Part shown: one piece after another, positions 25,679 through 34,861 of the stretch
How the letters are laid out: every line of letters starts with the position of its first letter
How positions within the stretch are numbered: position 1 is the first letter of the stretch
Assembly (NCBI RefSeq): GCF_008017805.1
Contig: NZ_VRTT01000014.1
Span: forward strand, 50,184-114,183
Origin: Paenibacillus sp. N3.4
Lineage (GTDB): Bacteria > Bacillota > Bacilli > Paenibacillales > NBRC-103111
Direction: 5' to 3'
DNA length: 64,000 bases
Notes under the pieces: model-generated
The model's database searches: none
Told to the model about the DNA's origin: nothing
What the model saw: the letters and a program-made list of their open reading frames with translations, nothing else
Made by a program: the position numbers and the translations under genes

Positions 25679-27097
25679 TTAACGCTTCATTATACTTTGC
25701 ATTAAAAGTGATCTATGCTTCTCACGATTAATCTTATTTATAGAATTAATTATTTCAAATGTCCCCCGGCTACAAGGTTCCATTCCATAATAATCAACAT
25801 TACACCAGTCGTCACTATCAAAGTAAGGTGGTTGCATCTCTATTTCGGGACTGTATAACTTACCAGCTATTTCAAGTAATTTCTCTTTGAATTTTTCAAG
25901 CATCTCTAAATCATTCAAAATATCAGCAAGTGAAATTATTTGCTTTTGCCCCACAAAATAGAATAAATTATCATTCGAAATATTATGACCAATCTTATCG
26001 AGCAATGTTGTTAAATCAGTTCTATTCAATTTGTAAACTTCGTATAAGATTCTAATATCTTTACTAATTTCAGTATCATTCAAAAAGTAATCTCGTAAAA
26101 TGCTTTTATTATAATTTTCATATTTAAATATCTTTTGAATTTCTTTAAAAAGAGATAATTTATCATAATTTGCACCAGAAGCTTCTTTGATATCTTTCTC
26201 ACTACCAAAATAATAATGGTGAACTACATTTTTGCACAAAGTTATGGTATTTTGATCTAAGTTAAAAACATCTTTTTTGTTAAATATATCAATTGCCTCT
26301 TCATTTACAAGTTTAATCAAATCTATAAACTTTTTATAAATACGAATATTACTTTTCTCCGAAAGTATTTCTTTTTTTGTAACAGTGTTATTATTGAAGT
26401 TAATGAGAATTGAACCCTCATTAATATAAGCTTGCACAATTGACTCAAGAAGATCTTTGGTTAAATATGGAATTTTATACAAAGCAATCTCTTTCAATAT
26501 GTTAGGATCTAACTCATTAATTTTAAATTCATAATCTACTATCTTTTCTTTATAATCACTGAAGTCTTTTAAGTCCTCATTTAGCTTTAATGAATTTGCT
26601 ATTATAATAACATTAAAATTGGTCGAGGCTCTTTCTATTAATCCAAGCAAGTCTTTAATGGCAATGTTCTTTGATTTTCTCTCAATATCATCAATACATA
26701 ATATAATTTTTCTGTTTGAGTTACCATTTGAAATATTCTCTATGGATATATTCTCAATCAAGTCACTTAAATTAAAATCAATACCTGTAAATTTTTTAGC
26801 CACTTTTTTAGCCATATTACTACCTATTTTCACCATATTATTATCAGTTACTTTTTGTAGTGAATTAAACACTTCATACAATTGTAAAATTAAATCCCTC
26901 TCAATTTCTTTAACAGACAATTTTCCAAATACGGATACATATTTAAAATCATACTTTTCTTTGCTCTCCTCACTCCATTTTTTGATAGTGTAAGTTTTAC
27001 CAATTCCCCAATCCCCATCAATTAACAGACATAGATTTTCATCAGAATTATTATTATAAATTTTTTCAATAGTTGCAATTACGTTAGTGTAATTCAT
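25679..27097 (-). CDS. KAP-family P-loop NTPase
   Basis: A 472-residue ATPase as drawn. Walker A is LIDGDWGIGKTYTI (about 26-39) and Walker B is IILCIDDIERKS (about 130), followed by a sensor region NVIIIANSLKL. This is the pattern of KAP NTPases, a STAND-like group that includes the phage-exclusion protein PifA. Many members carry membrane helices, but none is obvious here. The gene lies 61 bp after the UvrD-like helicase in the same direction. The 3' end appears frameshifted into the following 97-codon frame. Within the operon it may sense infection or couple helicase/nuclease action to the caspase-like protein; this is inference. Confidence 0.85.
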   Translation of the reverse strand: MNYTNVIATIEKIYNNNSDENLCLLIDGDWGIGKTYTIKKWSEESKEKYDFKYVSVFGKLSVKEIERDLILQLYEVFNSLQKVTDNNMVKIGSNMAKKVAKKFTGIDFNLSDLIENISIENISNGNSNRKIILCIDDIERKSKNIAIKDLLGLIERASTNFNVIIIANSLKLNEDLKDFSDYKEKIVDYEFKINELDPNILKEIALYKIPYLTKDLLESIVQAYINEGSILINFNNNTVTKKEILSEKSNIRIYKKFIDLIKLVNEEAIDIFNKKDVFNLDQNTITLCKNVVHHYYFGSEKDIKEASGANYDKLSLFKEIQKIFKYENYNKSILRDYFLNDTEISKDIRILYEVYKLNRTDLTTLLDKIGHNISNDNLFYFVGQKQIISLADILNDLEMLEKFKEKLLEIAGKLYSPEIEMQPPYFDSDDWCNVDYYGMEPCSRGTFEIINSINKINREKHRSLLMQSIMKR

Positions 27098-27158
27098 TCA
27101 TATTTCCCTCACTTGGTCGTTAAATATTTTACAAAAAACTAAAATACTCTTTCTCAGA

Positions 27159-29129
27159 CTAAAGTATGTCCAAATGATGAACCCACCCTAAATCATTTAA
27201 TTTTAATTTGTTATTAAAATAGACCTCTTCATTTAATACTATACACAGTAATTCAGTTGGCCTCGTCATAGCAACATACGCAACTCGTATGTGCTTATCT
27301 ACGTGTTCTTCAATGCTTGAATTTTGTTCCCCAATCAAATACTTAATGATGCTTTCATTTGTTTTAGAAAAATAAAAAGTTTCCAAATATAAGGTGGCAG
27401 TATGTGTTTGACCTTTAACTCCATGAACACTATCTATCTCAATACTTAAATCTTCATATGTGTATGTGCTCTCATTTGCCTCTTTAACTGCTAATGTCGG
27501 AGAGATAGCAGTCCCATATATAAATTCATCTTTAGAAAAGTCAACTTTATAACTGAACAACCGATTCATTATGATAGCAATCATATGCTGGAAACTTGCT
27601 GTTACAGATTTCTCTTTTTCTATTTTTAATATTATTCTTGCAAAGTATCTATGAGTTGTTTTATATAACCTTTCATCCGTTTCACGTAAATGCTTCAAAA
27701 AAGCTGCATTTGAAAAATATCTGTTTTCGGTAGTCTTAATATCGTTAATTCGTAAGAACTTCAAAATTGCTAGAATGAATCGACTGTAGTATGCCTTTGT
27801 ACCTTCTTTCTCAATTACTTCACTATCAAGCTTTACTAAGTAACTCCGAAGTCCGGAGAAATCATTATTAACTTTCTTTCTGACTCCGTACTTTTCAAAT
27901 TCAGGAAAGTAGCTTGTAATTGATAACCCTTCATTTCTGGCTTTCACCATTCCAACAGCTTTGAATATTGCACTATCCTGCTCATTCAATTGACAATTAA
28001 TAATTAGCTTTGCAAAAGTTTCAGGTACATGTGACACATCATTATCTTTATATGTAATAATGACAGGTGAATATAAGTTATCTTTTTGAGATTCTCTACC
28101 TTGCATTCCATAAGGTTGTAGAGCAACAACATCTGCCACCTTTGCTATACTTTTACTCATTCTGTTACTATTTATAATGAACAGAGGTTCCTTTGGTTGC
28201 CAAGCACACCCCTTATCCTCAGATTCATAAATTGTTTGCTGCGGGTCACCAAAACATTGAAAGATTACTTTTTGATCATCAAAAACCTTATTTAATATTC
28301 GCATCTGAAGATCGCTAGTATCTTGCATTTCGTCCACAAAAACAAACGAAAAGCGCTCTGAAAAAATGCTTTGCAGTTCCTTTTCAAATTCATTTACATA
28401 TCTCAGTGCAAGTCCTTGGAGTTCATTGTAAGAGCATACTCCGTCATTTAGAAGTTCATCAATCAACTTTGTGTATTCTTTATAAGAATCTGTGTCAGGA
28501 TTTTTTAAAACAGTGGTCTTTTTATTAAAAGCCACTTTTTTTATGGCGCTATCGCTATAATCAAATTCTAAAGAGCGAAGTATTTCTTCTTTTGCTTTTC
28601 CTATTGTGATATTATCCCTTGATTCTTTTATCTCCTCATCTAATCTTCCATAGAGAAATTTATCTAGTTTACTTCCTGAAAATGGAGGATATAGGCTTTT
28701 ATATTTTCTTACTAATCGTAACTTATAATCGTCTGTTTCAAATACCCTAGATATCCTTGAAGAATAATATTTAACAAATGCTGGACTGGCTATAAACTTA
28801 CTGATAAATGAATGCAACGTTCCAACAAAATTGGGGTAAGAGAGAAGTTTATTGGCTTTATCGCCTAACCGATCTTTTATTTCATCAATTGCAACGTTAG
28901 TATGAGTAAGAATGCATATACCTTTATTTTTTTTCAAAGGTATATGCCGTGATAGTATTATTAGTTTAGCGAGCAAAACTGTGGTTTTTCCGCTACCAGG
29001 GCATGCGACTATATCTCTACTCTTCATGCATTTGATAGCGTCAATTCTTGGCACATCAAAGCCCCTCGGTATGTTCAGAACACTCGCTGCGTATTTAATG
29101 TCCTCATCAGTTACAATTATCTCATACAT
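27159..29129 (-). CDS. UvrD/PcrA-like superfamily 1 helicase (GajB-like)
   Basis: A 656-residue helicase. Motif I is ACPGSGKTTVLLAK (about 42-55), motif Ia ILTHTNVAIDEIK, motif II FVDEMQDTSDLQ (about 270), motif III/IV CFGDPQQTIY, motif V VHGVKGQTHTATLY (about 575) and motif VI VAYVAMTRPTELL (about 630). It lies 4 bp after the OLD-family nuclease, and the ribosome site overlaps that stop. OLD plus UvrD-like helicase is the composition of Gabija and of class 2 OLD systems, in which GajB senses or produces DNA ends and nucleotide depletion. This protein is larger than the roughly 500-residue GajB described, mainly in the middle. Confidence 0.88.
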   Translation of the reverse strand: MYEIIVTDEDIKYAASVLNIPRGFDVPRIDAIKCMKSRDIVACPGSGKTTVLLAKLIILSRHIPLKKNKGICILTHTNVAIDEIKDRLGDKANKLLSYPNFVGTLHSFISKFIASPAFVKYYSSRISRVFETDDYKLRLVRKYKSLYPPFSGSKLDKFLYGRLDEEIKESRDNITIGKAKEEILRSLEFDYSDSAIKKVAFNKKTTVLKNPDTDSYKEYTKLIDELLNDGVCSYNELQGLALRYVNEFEKELQSIFSERFSFVFVDEMQDTSDLQMRILNKVFDDQKVIFQCFGDPQQTIYESEDKGCAWQPKEPLFIINSNRMSKSIAKVADVVALQPYGMQGRESQKDNLYSPVIITYKDNDVSHVPETFAKLIINCQLNEQDSAIFKAVGMVKARNEGLSITSYFPEFEKYGVRKKVNNDFSGLRSYLVKLDSEVIEKEGTKAYYSRFILAILKFLRINDIKTTENRYFSNAAFLKHLRETDERLYKTTHRYFARIILKIEKEKSVTASFQHMIAIIMNRLFSYKVDFSKDEFIYGTAISPTLAVKEANESTYTYEDLSIEIDSVHGVKGQTHTATLYLETFYFSKTNESIIKYLIGEQNSSIEEHVDKHIRVAYVAMTRPTELLCIVLNEEVYFNNKLKLNDLGWVHHLDIL

Positions 29130-29133
29130 TTCC

Positions 29134-30979
29134 TTAGACTCCTGTCACATAATCTATAGCATCAACTAAATACTTTAGGTAAATGTCACTTCTGATAACT
29201 TGTACTTCCTGAATTGTGAAACTACGTTCTTTCAAGATTTCAGAAAAACATTGAGCTACCACAGCTTTTGAAATGTATTTTTTCAGAACTACATCTCTCA
29301 CTATATTTGAAGCTAGTGTAAAAGAGTCGTAGGTATTCCATTCATTTATCTTTTTTTCAGCTTCCGTTAAATAATCACTGATTTTTTTGATTTCTTTTGC
29401 TTCTTTTTCATCTGTCAAAGCTTTATCCTGATTGATATAATCTTTTGCCATTAAAATTGCGGCAAATAATTCTTTTTTTAAACAACTACAAGCCACATCA
29501 AATTCAAGAGTCCACTCATGAGAAATAAAGGCGTTAACATTATCATCACTATACTTAAGTTTCTTATCAAATCTTGTTGTTTGCGGATGTCTGTCAGGAA
29601 GCATAGTAATTGTATCAGTCTCTTTATCGACCTTGGATACCTTCTCGTCACAATCGGAAATAATTGCAACTGGTAGTAGCATTTTAGGTACAGAATGTCT
29701 CACAAATATTTTTGAATATCTCAGCATTGCAGTACTTCCTACATTGACAATTGAAACTCCGTTTTTAGCGAAGGATTTCCCAAGTTTATCGGCTAGAGTC
29801 GGCAGTAATAGGTTCTCCGCGTCTCCTTCGACGATAATAATCCCTTTTGCAAAGAATAAATTTGCTTTGGTGGAATCTAAGAATCTTTCTAGAAATCTAT
29901 AGTCGCCACTATGTAGTTTAGTATTGCCTTCTGCTAGAGAAAAGGCCTTGCCTTCAGCAAAAACTATCAAGTTATTCAATTTTATAATCGAAGCTAATGT
30001 AACGCTGTGTGTCGTTAAAAGTATCTGCATTGGAGACTTACTGTTCTCACTTAGTTCTTGCAAGTAATCTATGACTCTTATCTGGGCTTGAGGGTGTAAA
30101 TGAGCCTCTATTTCTTCAATTAGTGCGAGATTAATACCTTCAGTTTTTTCAATTTGTAAAAGCAGTAACTCCGCTGCGATGTATAATTGATTAAGAGAAC
30201 CTAAACCTGATTTCGTAGTGACAAGTAAAAGATCAATTTTTTCTAAAATCATTTTAAGGTTAACCGCAGCTAATTCAATGTTTGAACGCAACAGGTTTTT
30301 ATTGTCAGAAAATTTGGATAAATAAGTATTGATTGATCTTAATATTGTTTTTTCATCACTAGTCAATTCGTCGTAATCGAAGTATTCCTTTATTTTTTGA
30401 TTTGCATCTTTAATAATTTCAACTAATCTGTGCTCATCCCCCACAGAGAATTCTGGATGCGAATTTAAAATTTGAGACAATCGTGAATTCCGTCTAGCGG
30501 CAAGTTCATTTTCCGCATCTCTTAGAGGCTTAAGGTAAATTGTTCTAAGTAGATCGCGTGCTTTACTATGAAGAATCTGTCCTTCACTATCACTTCCTGC
30601 ATGGACATCTTCAATTAATATCTTCCCTTTAGCATCTTTTTCGCACCTAAAACACACGAAGACTGTATTCTTTATCAGAATCAATTGAAATCCATTCTAA
30701 GAAATCTTTGGCCTGATTTATAGTAAACCCTTTAAAAACACATTCAATTTTCAATTCGTTTGAAGTATCATGAAAATCTTCTTTTTCAAGTCTGGAATAT
30801 TCTCTACTTTGAGTTAACAATACAAATTTAATTGCATCTATTACTGTGGTTTTTCCAGCATCATTTTCACCAATAAGTACATTAAGACCTTTATTCAAGA
30901 CGAGAACCAATCCAGGTTCACCGGCGCTTCCTTGACCAAACTTCCTAAAGTTTGTAATTCTCACTTCTGAAAGATACAT
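29134..30979 (-). pseudogene. OLD-family ATPase/TOPRIM nuclease (GajA-like), split by a frameshift
   Basis: Two frames together encode about 614 residues. The first (30979 to about 30660) holds the ATPase start YLSEVRITNFRKFG and Walker A LIGENDAGKTTVID. The second (to 29134) holds the ABC-type signature SGLGSLNQLYIA, Walker B LALIEEIEAHLHPQ, the LLTTHS switch, then a TOPRIM domain with IIIVEGDAENLLLPTL and AIISDCDEK. The break is at a run of four T (plus AAAA at 30659-30662) between KEYSLRV and RCEKDAKG; removing one T or adding two restores the frame. I chose the start at 30979 because GAGGGG precedes it. Whether the gene is really broken is unclear. Confidence 0.82.
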
Positions 30980-31009
30980 ATATGAACGCCCCTCAGTAGA
31001 AAAATTCAT

Positions 31010-31050
31010 TTACACTATTAGTTACACTTCGACATTTTCCGGCATTTTCC
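31010..31050 (-). promoter_or_regulatory. Tandem direct repeats upstream of the OLD gene
   Basis: TTACAC occurs at 31010-31015 and 31022-31027, and CATTTTCC at 31033-31040 and 31043-31050, spaced about one helical turn apart. They lie within 70 bp upstream of the first gene of the defence-like operon, where a promoter or repressor site is expected. Confidence 0.35.
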
Positions 31051-31180
31051 TTTTTTAGAACTATAAAGATGAGTCGTTAATCCCATTGAAAGAAAGTAAT
31101 ATTAAACAAATGAAATCTATATTATATCCCTGATACCTAGGCATGATAGGTAGTCCTCGCGAGAGGCTCACATGCAATTA

Positions 31181-31216
31181 CCGGACACATTCAAAACGTG
31201 TCCGGCTCTTTGTTTT
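31181..31216 (+). terminator. Hairpin upstream of radC
   Basis: CCGGACAC (31181-31188) pairs perfectly with GTGTCCGG (31198-31205), followed by CTCTTTGTTTTT. It has the form of a plus-strand intrinsic terminator or leader attenuator; no plus-strand gene ends just before it. Confidence 0.6.
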
Positions 31217-31247
31217 TCCAATCTTTAAAAATCAGGAGGAGTATATT

Positions 31248-31851
31248 ATGAATGATTATCACAAAGAAGAATTGAAAAGGCTGATATCGGAATCTTTGAG
31301 GGAACGTCCAGACAGCTATCTTATTCAGCAATTATTTGAGCGTTTCCCGACTAAGGCAGAGTTGATGGACGTTTCAGAACAACAGTTACTCAGCATAAAG
31401 GGGGTAGGAGAGAGCAAAATGAGACAGATCACTGCACTGTTGAAGCTAGCAACTACTCTTACAATTCCAACACAAGGTAAGCCCATCATTCGCTGTCCTA
31501 AAGATGCATTTGAACTTCTGGAGCCTGATTTCAGACATTTGAACAAGGAACATTTCATATGTTTGTTTCTTAATACCAAAAATCGTGTAACCTTTAAGGA
31601 GATCTATCGGTAGCCTTAATGCTGCTATTGTGCATCCACGCGAGGTATTCCATGCGGCGCTGAAAAGATGTAGCGCCTCGATTCTGTGTGCGCACAACCA
31701 TCCAAGTGGGGACTCCACTCCTTCACAGGAGGATATCTAATTAACACAAAGGCTCGTCAAAGTCGGGGAACTTATTGGTATAGAAGTGGTTGACCATCTC
31801 ATTATCGGGGACAACAGCTATGTTAGTTTAAAGGAAAAGGGATTGATGTGA
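31248..31851 (+). pseudogene. RadC-family (JAB/MPN domain) protein, broken
   Basis: From the ATG at 31248 (AGGAGGAG upstream) the frame encodes the RadC N-terminal helix-hairpin-helix (LLSIKGVGESKMRQITALLKL) and the start of the JAB domain, ending [11 protein letters not shown]. After a shift of frame near 31598-31603 the rest continues: [16 protein letters not shown] and the metal-binding [11 protein letters not shown]. An in-frame TAA (31738-31740) follows EDI, where homologues have a sense codon. The end [20 protein letters not shown] is intact. Two separate lesions make this a true pseudogene candidate. RadC-like proteins are common cargo of mobile islands. Confidence 0.85.
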
Positions 31852-32255
31852 TCGCACTTAGATTCCCTCTTGAGTATCTCCCAAAAAAAGGGTATGGTAG
31901 CAGCGGTAGCAGTTTTATTCAATCCATAATAATTTGCAGACTCGCAGCATTCATAGCGAACTACACAGCCGCAAAGACTCTGATCTTTGCATTAGCTGCC
32001 AATAATATCAAACATTTTGACGCAGACACAGACAATAGTACAGATTTGTGAGATGAAATTTTCTTTCTCATGCTTTCTGGCTGTTGCCTCGTAGTAGGCG
32101 TCTTTTTTGTTGTCAAAAAAAGGAGGAATCGTACATCTAGCCATCAATTCAAACAAGATAATCACTAGAGCTTATTTATAAGCACTTTTTTAATGGACAT
32201 ATCATATTGAGGCTTACAAAAGGAAAGTCTATCCTTTTTATAGAGGTGAGAAAAC
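31852..32255. other. Intergenic region without supported genes
   Basis: About 400 bp between radC and the XRE regulator. A weak GCCT/AGGC hairpin followed by GTCTTTTTTG lies near 32090. A possible GTG-started frame from 31848 overlaps the radC stop, has no ribosome site and resembles nothing known. The XRE gene promoter must lie in the last 100 bp. Confidence 0.4.
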
Positions 32256-32609
32256 TTGAGTACAATACAAAATATTGGAGAAAAAATACGAGTTCTGCGG
32301 CTCCAAAAAGGATTGAGTCAAGAACAATTGGCTCTTCATGCCGGACTCAACACGTCTTATTTAGGCCAAGTTGAGCGAGGCGAGAAAAATCCGACGATTA
32401 AAACGCTAGATAAGATCGCATGTGGGCTTGATACTTCAATTGAAAGCTTGATCGCTAGTTCCGAACAGAGGAATAGTTCTTCAAAGGACAAGAACGCAGT
32501 ACTGACAGTACTAACGTCCGACGATCTCAGACAACTTATCATTGATACGATCAAGAATAACGTACCTGATTCTCACTCTGGCTTTTCCAAATGCAATGAT
32601 GACAAATAG
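32256..32609 (+). CDS. XRE family helix-turn-helix regulator
   Basis: A 117-residue DNA-binding protein. The XRE/Cro-C1 domain covers about residues 6-62: IGEKIRVLRLQKGLSQEQLA, then LNTSYLGQVERGEKNPTIKT and LDKIACGLDTS. The C-terminal 50 residues are polar and may mediate oligomerisation. The start is a TTG at 32256 with AGAGGTGAG upstream. It is the first of a plus-strand group in the island and may control it or the opposing defence-like operon. Confidence 0.88.
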   Translation: MSTIQNIGEKIRVLRLQKGLSQEQLALHAGLNTSYLGQVERGEKNPTIKTLDKIACGLDTSIESLIASSEQRNSSSKDKNAVLTVLTSDDLRQLIIDTIKNNVPDSHSGFSKCNDDK

Positions 32610-32705
32610 AAATTACGTGCGAGGAGGCGCGCGCATCTAAGAAATGTGCATAACTTAAAGTTGAAGTAATAACAACTCATTATTTTTGATAGAGGAGCTG
32701 CTTAT

Positions 32706-33263
32706 ATGCAACCTGAAACTAATGAAATCAGTGTAACCACAAGCGAATCTACCCCATTAACTATTCAACTTGAGAACCCCATGAAAGCATTCAAAAAATT
32801 GTATCTTATTCTAATTTTACTAGGAGCAATTGCTTTTGCCGCTATGGGAGGTGCAGTAGGATGCTTGTTCGGTGTTGTTATTGGATGGGCGGCAGCCTAC
32901 CTTTCAATGCAATTTATCGCAGGAGTAAAATTATTTAAACTGAATTATAAGGAGCATCAACTTCTGAACCCAATTACGGATGAGCAGTTATATCAATATC
33001 TCTCAACCTCTTTTTCTCACCCTGACCTCAAAGTAGAAAAAGGTGTATTTGGAGTACGCTTCGTTTATAAGAGTACAACAGCGCACAGAATCAAAATCGA
33101 CCATAAGGACAAAACATATTCTATCGTTTCAAAATTGACAGCAAAAAAGCGTATTTTCAACAGACACAATCCTGGAGTCACAGAATATACAAACACCTAC
33201 TCTGTTACACCTATTCTACTGAAAGCAGTTGAAGAAGCGTCAAAGGCTGTAGCCAAATCTTGA
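32706..33263 (+). CDS. Island membrane protein of unknown function
   Basis: A 185-residue protein with a polar N terminus (Thr/Ser/Glu-rich, about 1-28), two closely packed hydrophobic glycine-rich helices (about 31-70, LYLILILLGAIAFAAMGGAV), and a soluble C-terminal domain with lysine-rich beta-strand-like segments (KSTTAHRIKIDHKDKTYSIV). It has an AGAGGAG ribosome site. I do not recognise the family. The next genes encode another membrane protein and a papain-fold-like protein, suggesting a shared function at the membrane. Confidence 0.7.
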   Translation: MQPETNEISVTTSESTPLTIQLENPMKAFKKLYLILILLGAIAFAAMGGAVGCLFGVVIGWAAAYLSMQFIAGVKLFKLNYKEHQLLNPITDEQLYQYLSTSFSHPDLKVEKGVFGVRFVYKSTTAHRIKIDHKDKTYSIVSKLTAKKRIFNRHNPGVTEYTNTYSVTPILLKAVEEASKAVAKS

Positions 33264-33289
33264 GACGCTTATATACTTGAAAATAGAAG

Positions 33290-33520
33290 GTGATTACAAT
33301 TATTGGAATATATGCAATGCTAACCATACCGTTTGGTTGGGCACTGATAAGCAGATTGCAACGCAATGTTACCGTGTTTACAACAATCTCAAACTACATC
33401 GTCTATAAGATTATTATATCTACGTTTATCGGATGGGCAGTTGCTCCATTTTACTTAATCTTTTTCGTATTCAAGATGATACGTTGGATGATAAGATCCG
33501 GTAGATCGAACAAAGCATAA
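33290..33520 (+). CDS. Small hydrophobic protein, two predicted helices
   Basis: A 76-residue frame starting at a GTG, with hydrophobic segments at about 3-20 and 38-66 and a basic C terminus (RWMIRSGRSNKA). The ribosome site is weak, but the composition and close spacing to both neighbours favour a real gene. Function unknown. Confidence 0.5.
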   Translation: MITIIGIYAMLTIPFGWALISRLQRNVTVFTTISNYIVYKIIISTFIGWAVAPFYLIFFVFKMIRWMIRSGRSNKA

Positions 33521-33548
33521 TATCTTGAAGGGGAAGGGAGAAGACTGT

Positions 33549-34040
33549 ATGAGTGAATGGCTGATATCTATAGTTGAATCTATCAGGAACCATACTATGA
33601 CAAGAGAAAATCTTGAGCCTTCATACGGCTCCGTCATTTATACGGAGTTAGGATTCGGAACAATGGAGCATTCTGGTATTTATATGTCAGATGGCGAGGT
33701 CATTGATTTAAGCGGAAATGGTCATATTCGTAGAGTGAGCTTAAAGGAATTTACAGGGCATATTACGACATTTAACCACGAAATCTATGTTCCTTGTTAT
33801 CCTGATTGGGATGGCACAATAAGTACGTCTATGGCTGGCTATCGAGCAAGTGAAAAGGTTGGAGAAAGCCGGAATTATAAGCTTGTCATGGATAATTGTC
33901 ACCAGTTCTGTGCTGGCTGCGTCACAGGTGATTTTGAGAATGCGAGCAATTTCCTGTGGATGCTCAAAGATGTGGTGCAGCAAGAGCATGGAGAAAGGGT
34001 GCTATGGAAAAAGTGGGATTGGAAAACGAAATACAATTAA
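33549..34040 (+). CDS. LRAT/H-NC type papain-fold protein
   Basis: A 163-residue protein. Features of the circularly permuted NlpC/P60 (LRAT-like, H-NC) fold are a conserved His in GTMEHSGIYMSDGEVIDLSG (about 40) and the Asn-Cys motif in KLVMDNCHQFC (about 118), with an expected order of His before Cys. Such proteins act as acyltransferases, phospholipases or peptidases. I chose the ATG at 33549 because GGGAGAAG lies upstream at good spacing. It lies in the island next to small membrane proteins, so a lipid or membrane substrate is plausible but unproven. Confidence 0.65.
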   Translation: MSEWLISIVESIRNHTMTRENLEPSYGSVIYTELGFGTMEHSGIYMSDGEVIDLSGNGHIRRVSLKEFTGHITTFNHEIYVPCYPDWDGTISTSMAGYRASEKVGESRNYKLVMDNCHQFCAGCVTGDFENASNFLWMLKDVVQQEHGERVLWKKWDWKTKYN

Positions 34041-34071
34041 TCGACTCATTAACCACAAGGAGAAAATCTTA

Positions 34072-34149
34072 ATGGTAGTTTATATTGCTCTTACCGTTAT
34101 AGCATTAGTAACTTGGTTCTTTCCAAGATGGAAGCGATTTTACTTGTAA
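34072..34149 (+). CDS. 25-residue single-helix membrane peptide
   Basis: The ATG at 34072 is preceded by AAGGAG at nine bases. It encodes one hydrophobic helix (YIALTVIALVTWFF) and a basic aromatic tail. It follows the H-NC protein by 31 bp. A strong ribosome site on so short a frame argues for translation; function unknown. Confidence 0.5.
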   Translation: MVVYIALTVIALVTWFFPRWKRFYL

Positions 34150-34160
34150 TAGCAAACCTG

Positions 34161-34780
34161 TTCATTCCTGACCCTTTACCCTATGTCGATAAGGATGAAG
34201 CTAAAACTTTTCTAAAAGCCATTGATGGTCATAGACTTGAGATTATTTCGTATTGGCAATTCATTGCGGGATGCGGATGGGTGAAATTCGTGCTTTGCGT
34301 TTTTCAGATATCGATTTAAAAAGGGGTATTATTTCCGTGAGGCATATAATGGATTCGGAAAGGAACTTGCAAATTGGTACTAAAACAAATGCAGGGAACC
34401 GCTCTATCTCCCTCTCCCCTCTACTAATTAATGAATTAATTAAAAGAGTAAAGATTATTGCAAAAGAAAGAGAAGCAGCTGGTGATAATTATCAGGATCT
34501 TGGCTTCTTGGTATGTACTAAAATAGGTAAACCCTATTTAAAGAAAAACTGCCGCGATATATGGATCAGGCTTCTTGAGAAAACAGGCTTGAGGCAGATC
34601 CTCTTCCATGATTTAAGACACACTTGTGCTTCGCTGTTATTAACTTTGGGGATACACCCCAAAGTTGTACAAGAAAGGTTGGGACACTCAAGTGTGCAAA
34701 TAACCCTTGATACCTATTCTCACTTAGCACCCAATATGCAGCAAGAAGCAGCAAATGCACTACAGAATCTTCTCGAATAA
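34161..34780 (+). pseudogene. Tyrosine recombinase/integrase, N terminus missing and frameshifted
   Basis: The catalytic half of a phage-type integrase. It begins PLPYVDKDEAKTFLKAI, shifts frame near 34240-34250, then continues HCGMRMGEIRALRFSDID (first catalytic Arg), FHDLRHTCASLLL (His-x-x-Arg) and LGHSSVQITLDTYSHL (His and nucleophile Tyr). The N-terminal DNA-binding half (about 170-190 residues) is absent. The gene ends 81 bp before the right 38-bp repeat, the expected position for the enzyme that inserted the island. As it stands the element cannot move by itself. Confidence 0.88.
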
Positions 34781-34861
34781 CCATTACAATCACTAAATTT
34801 AACGCAACCCTACCAGATTCCTACCAGAACTCACTTTCAAAGCTTACAACATCACCCCTAA

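Noticed and set aside
31848..32051. GTG-started 67-codon frame overlapping the radC stop
   Set aside because: No ribosome site and no recognisable features.
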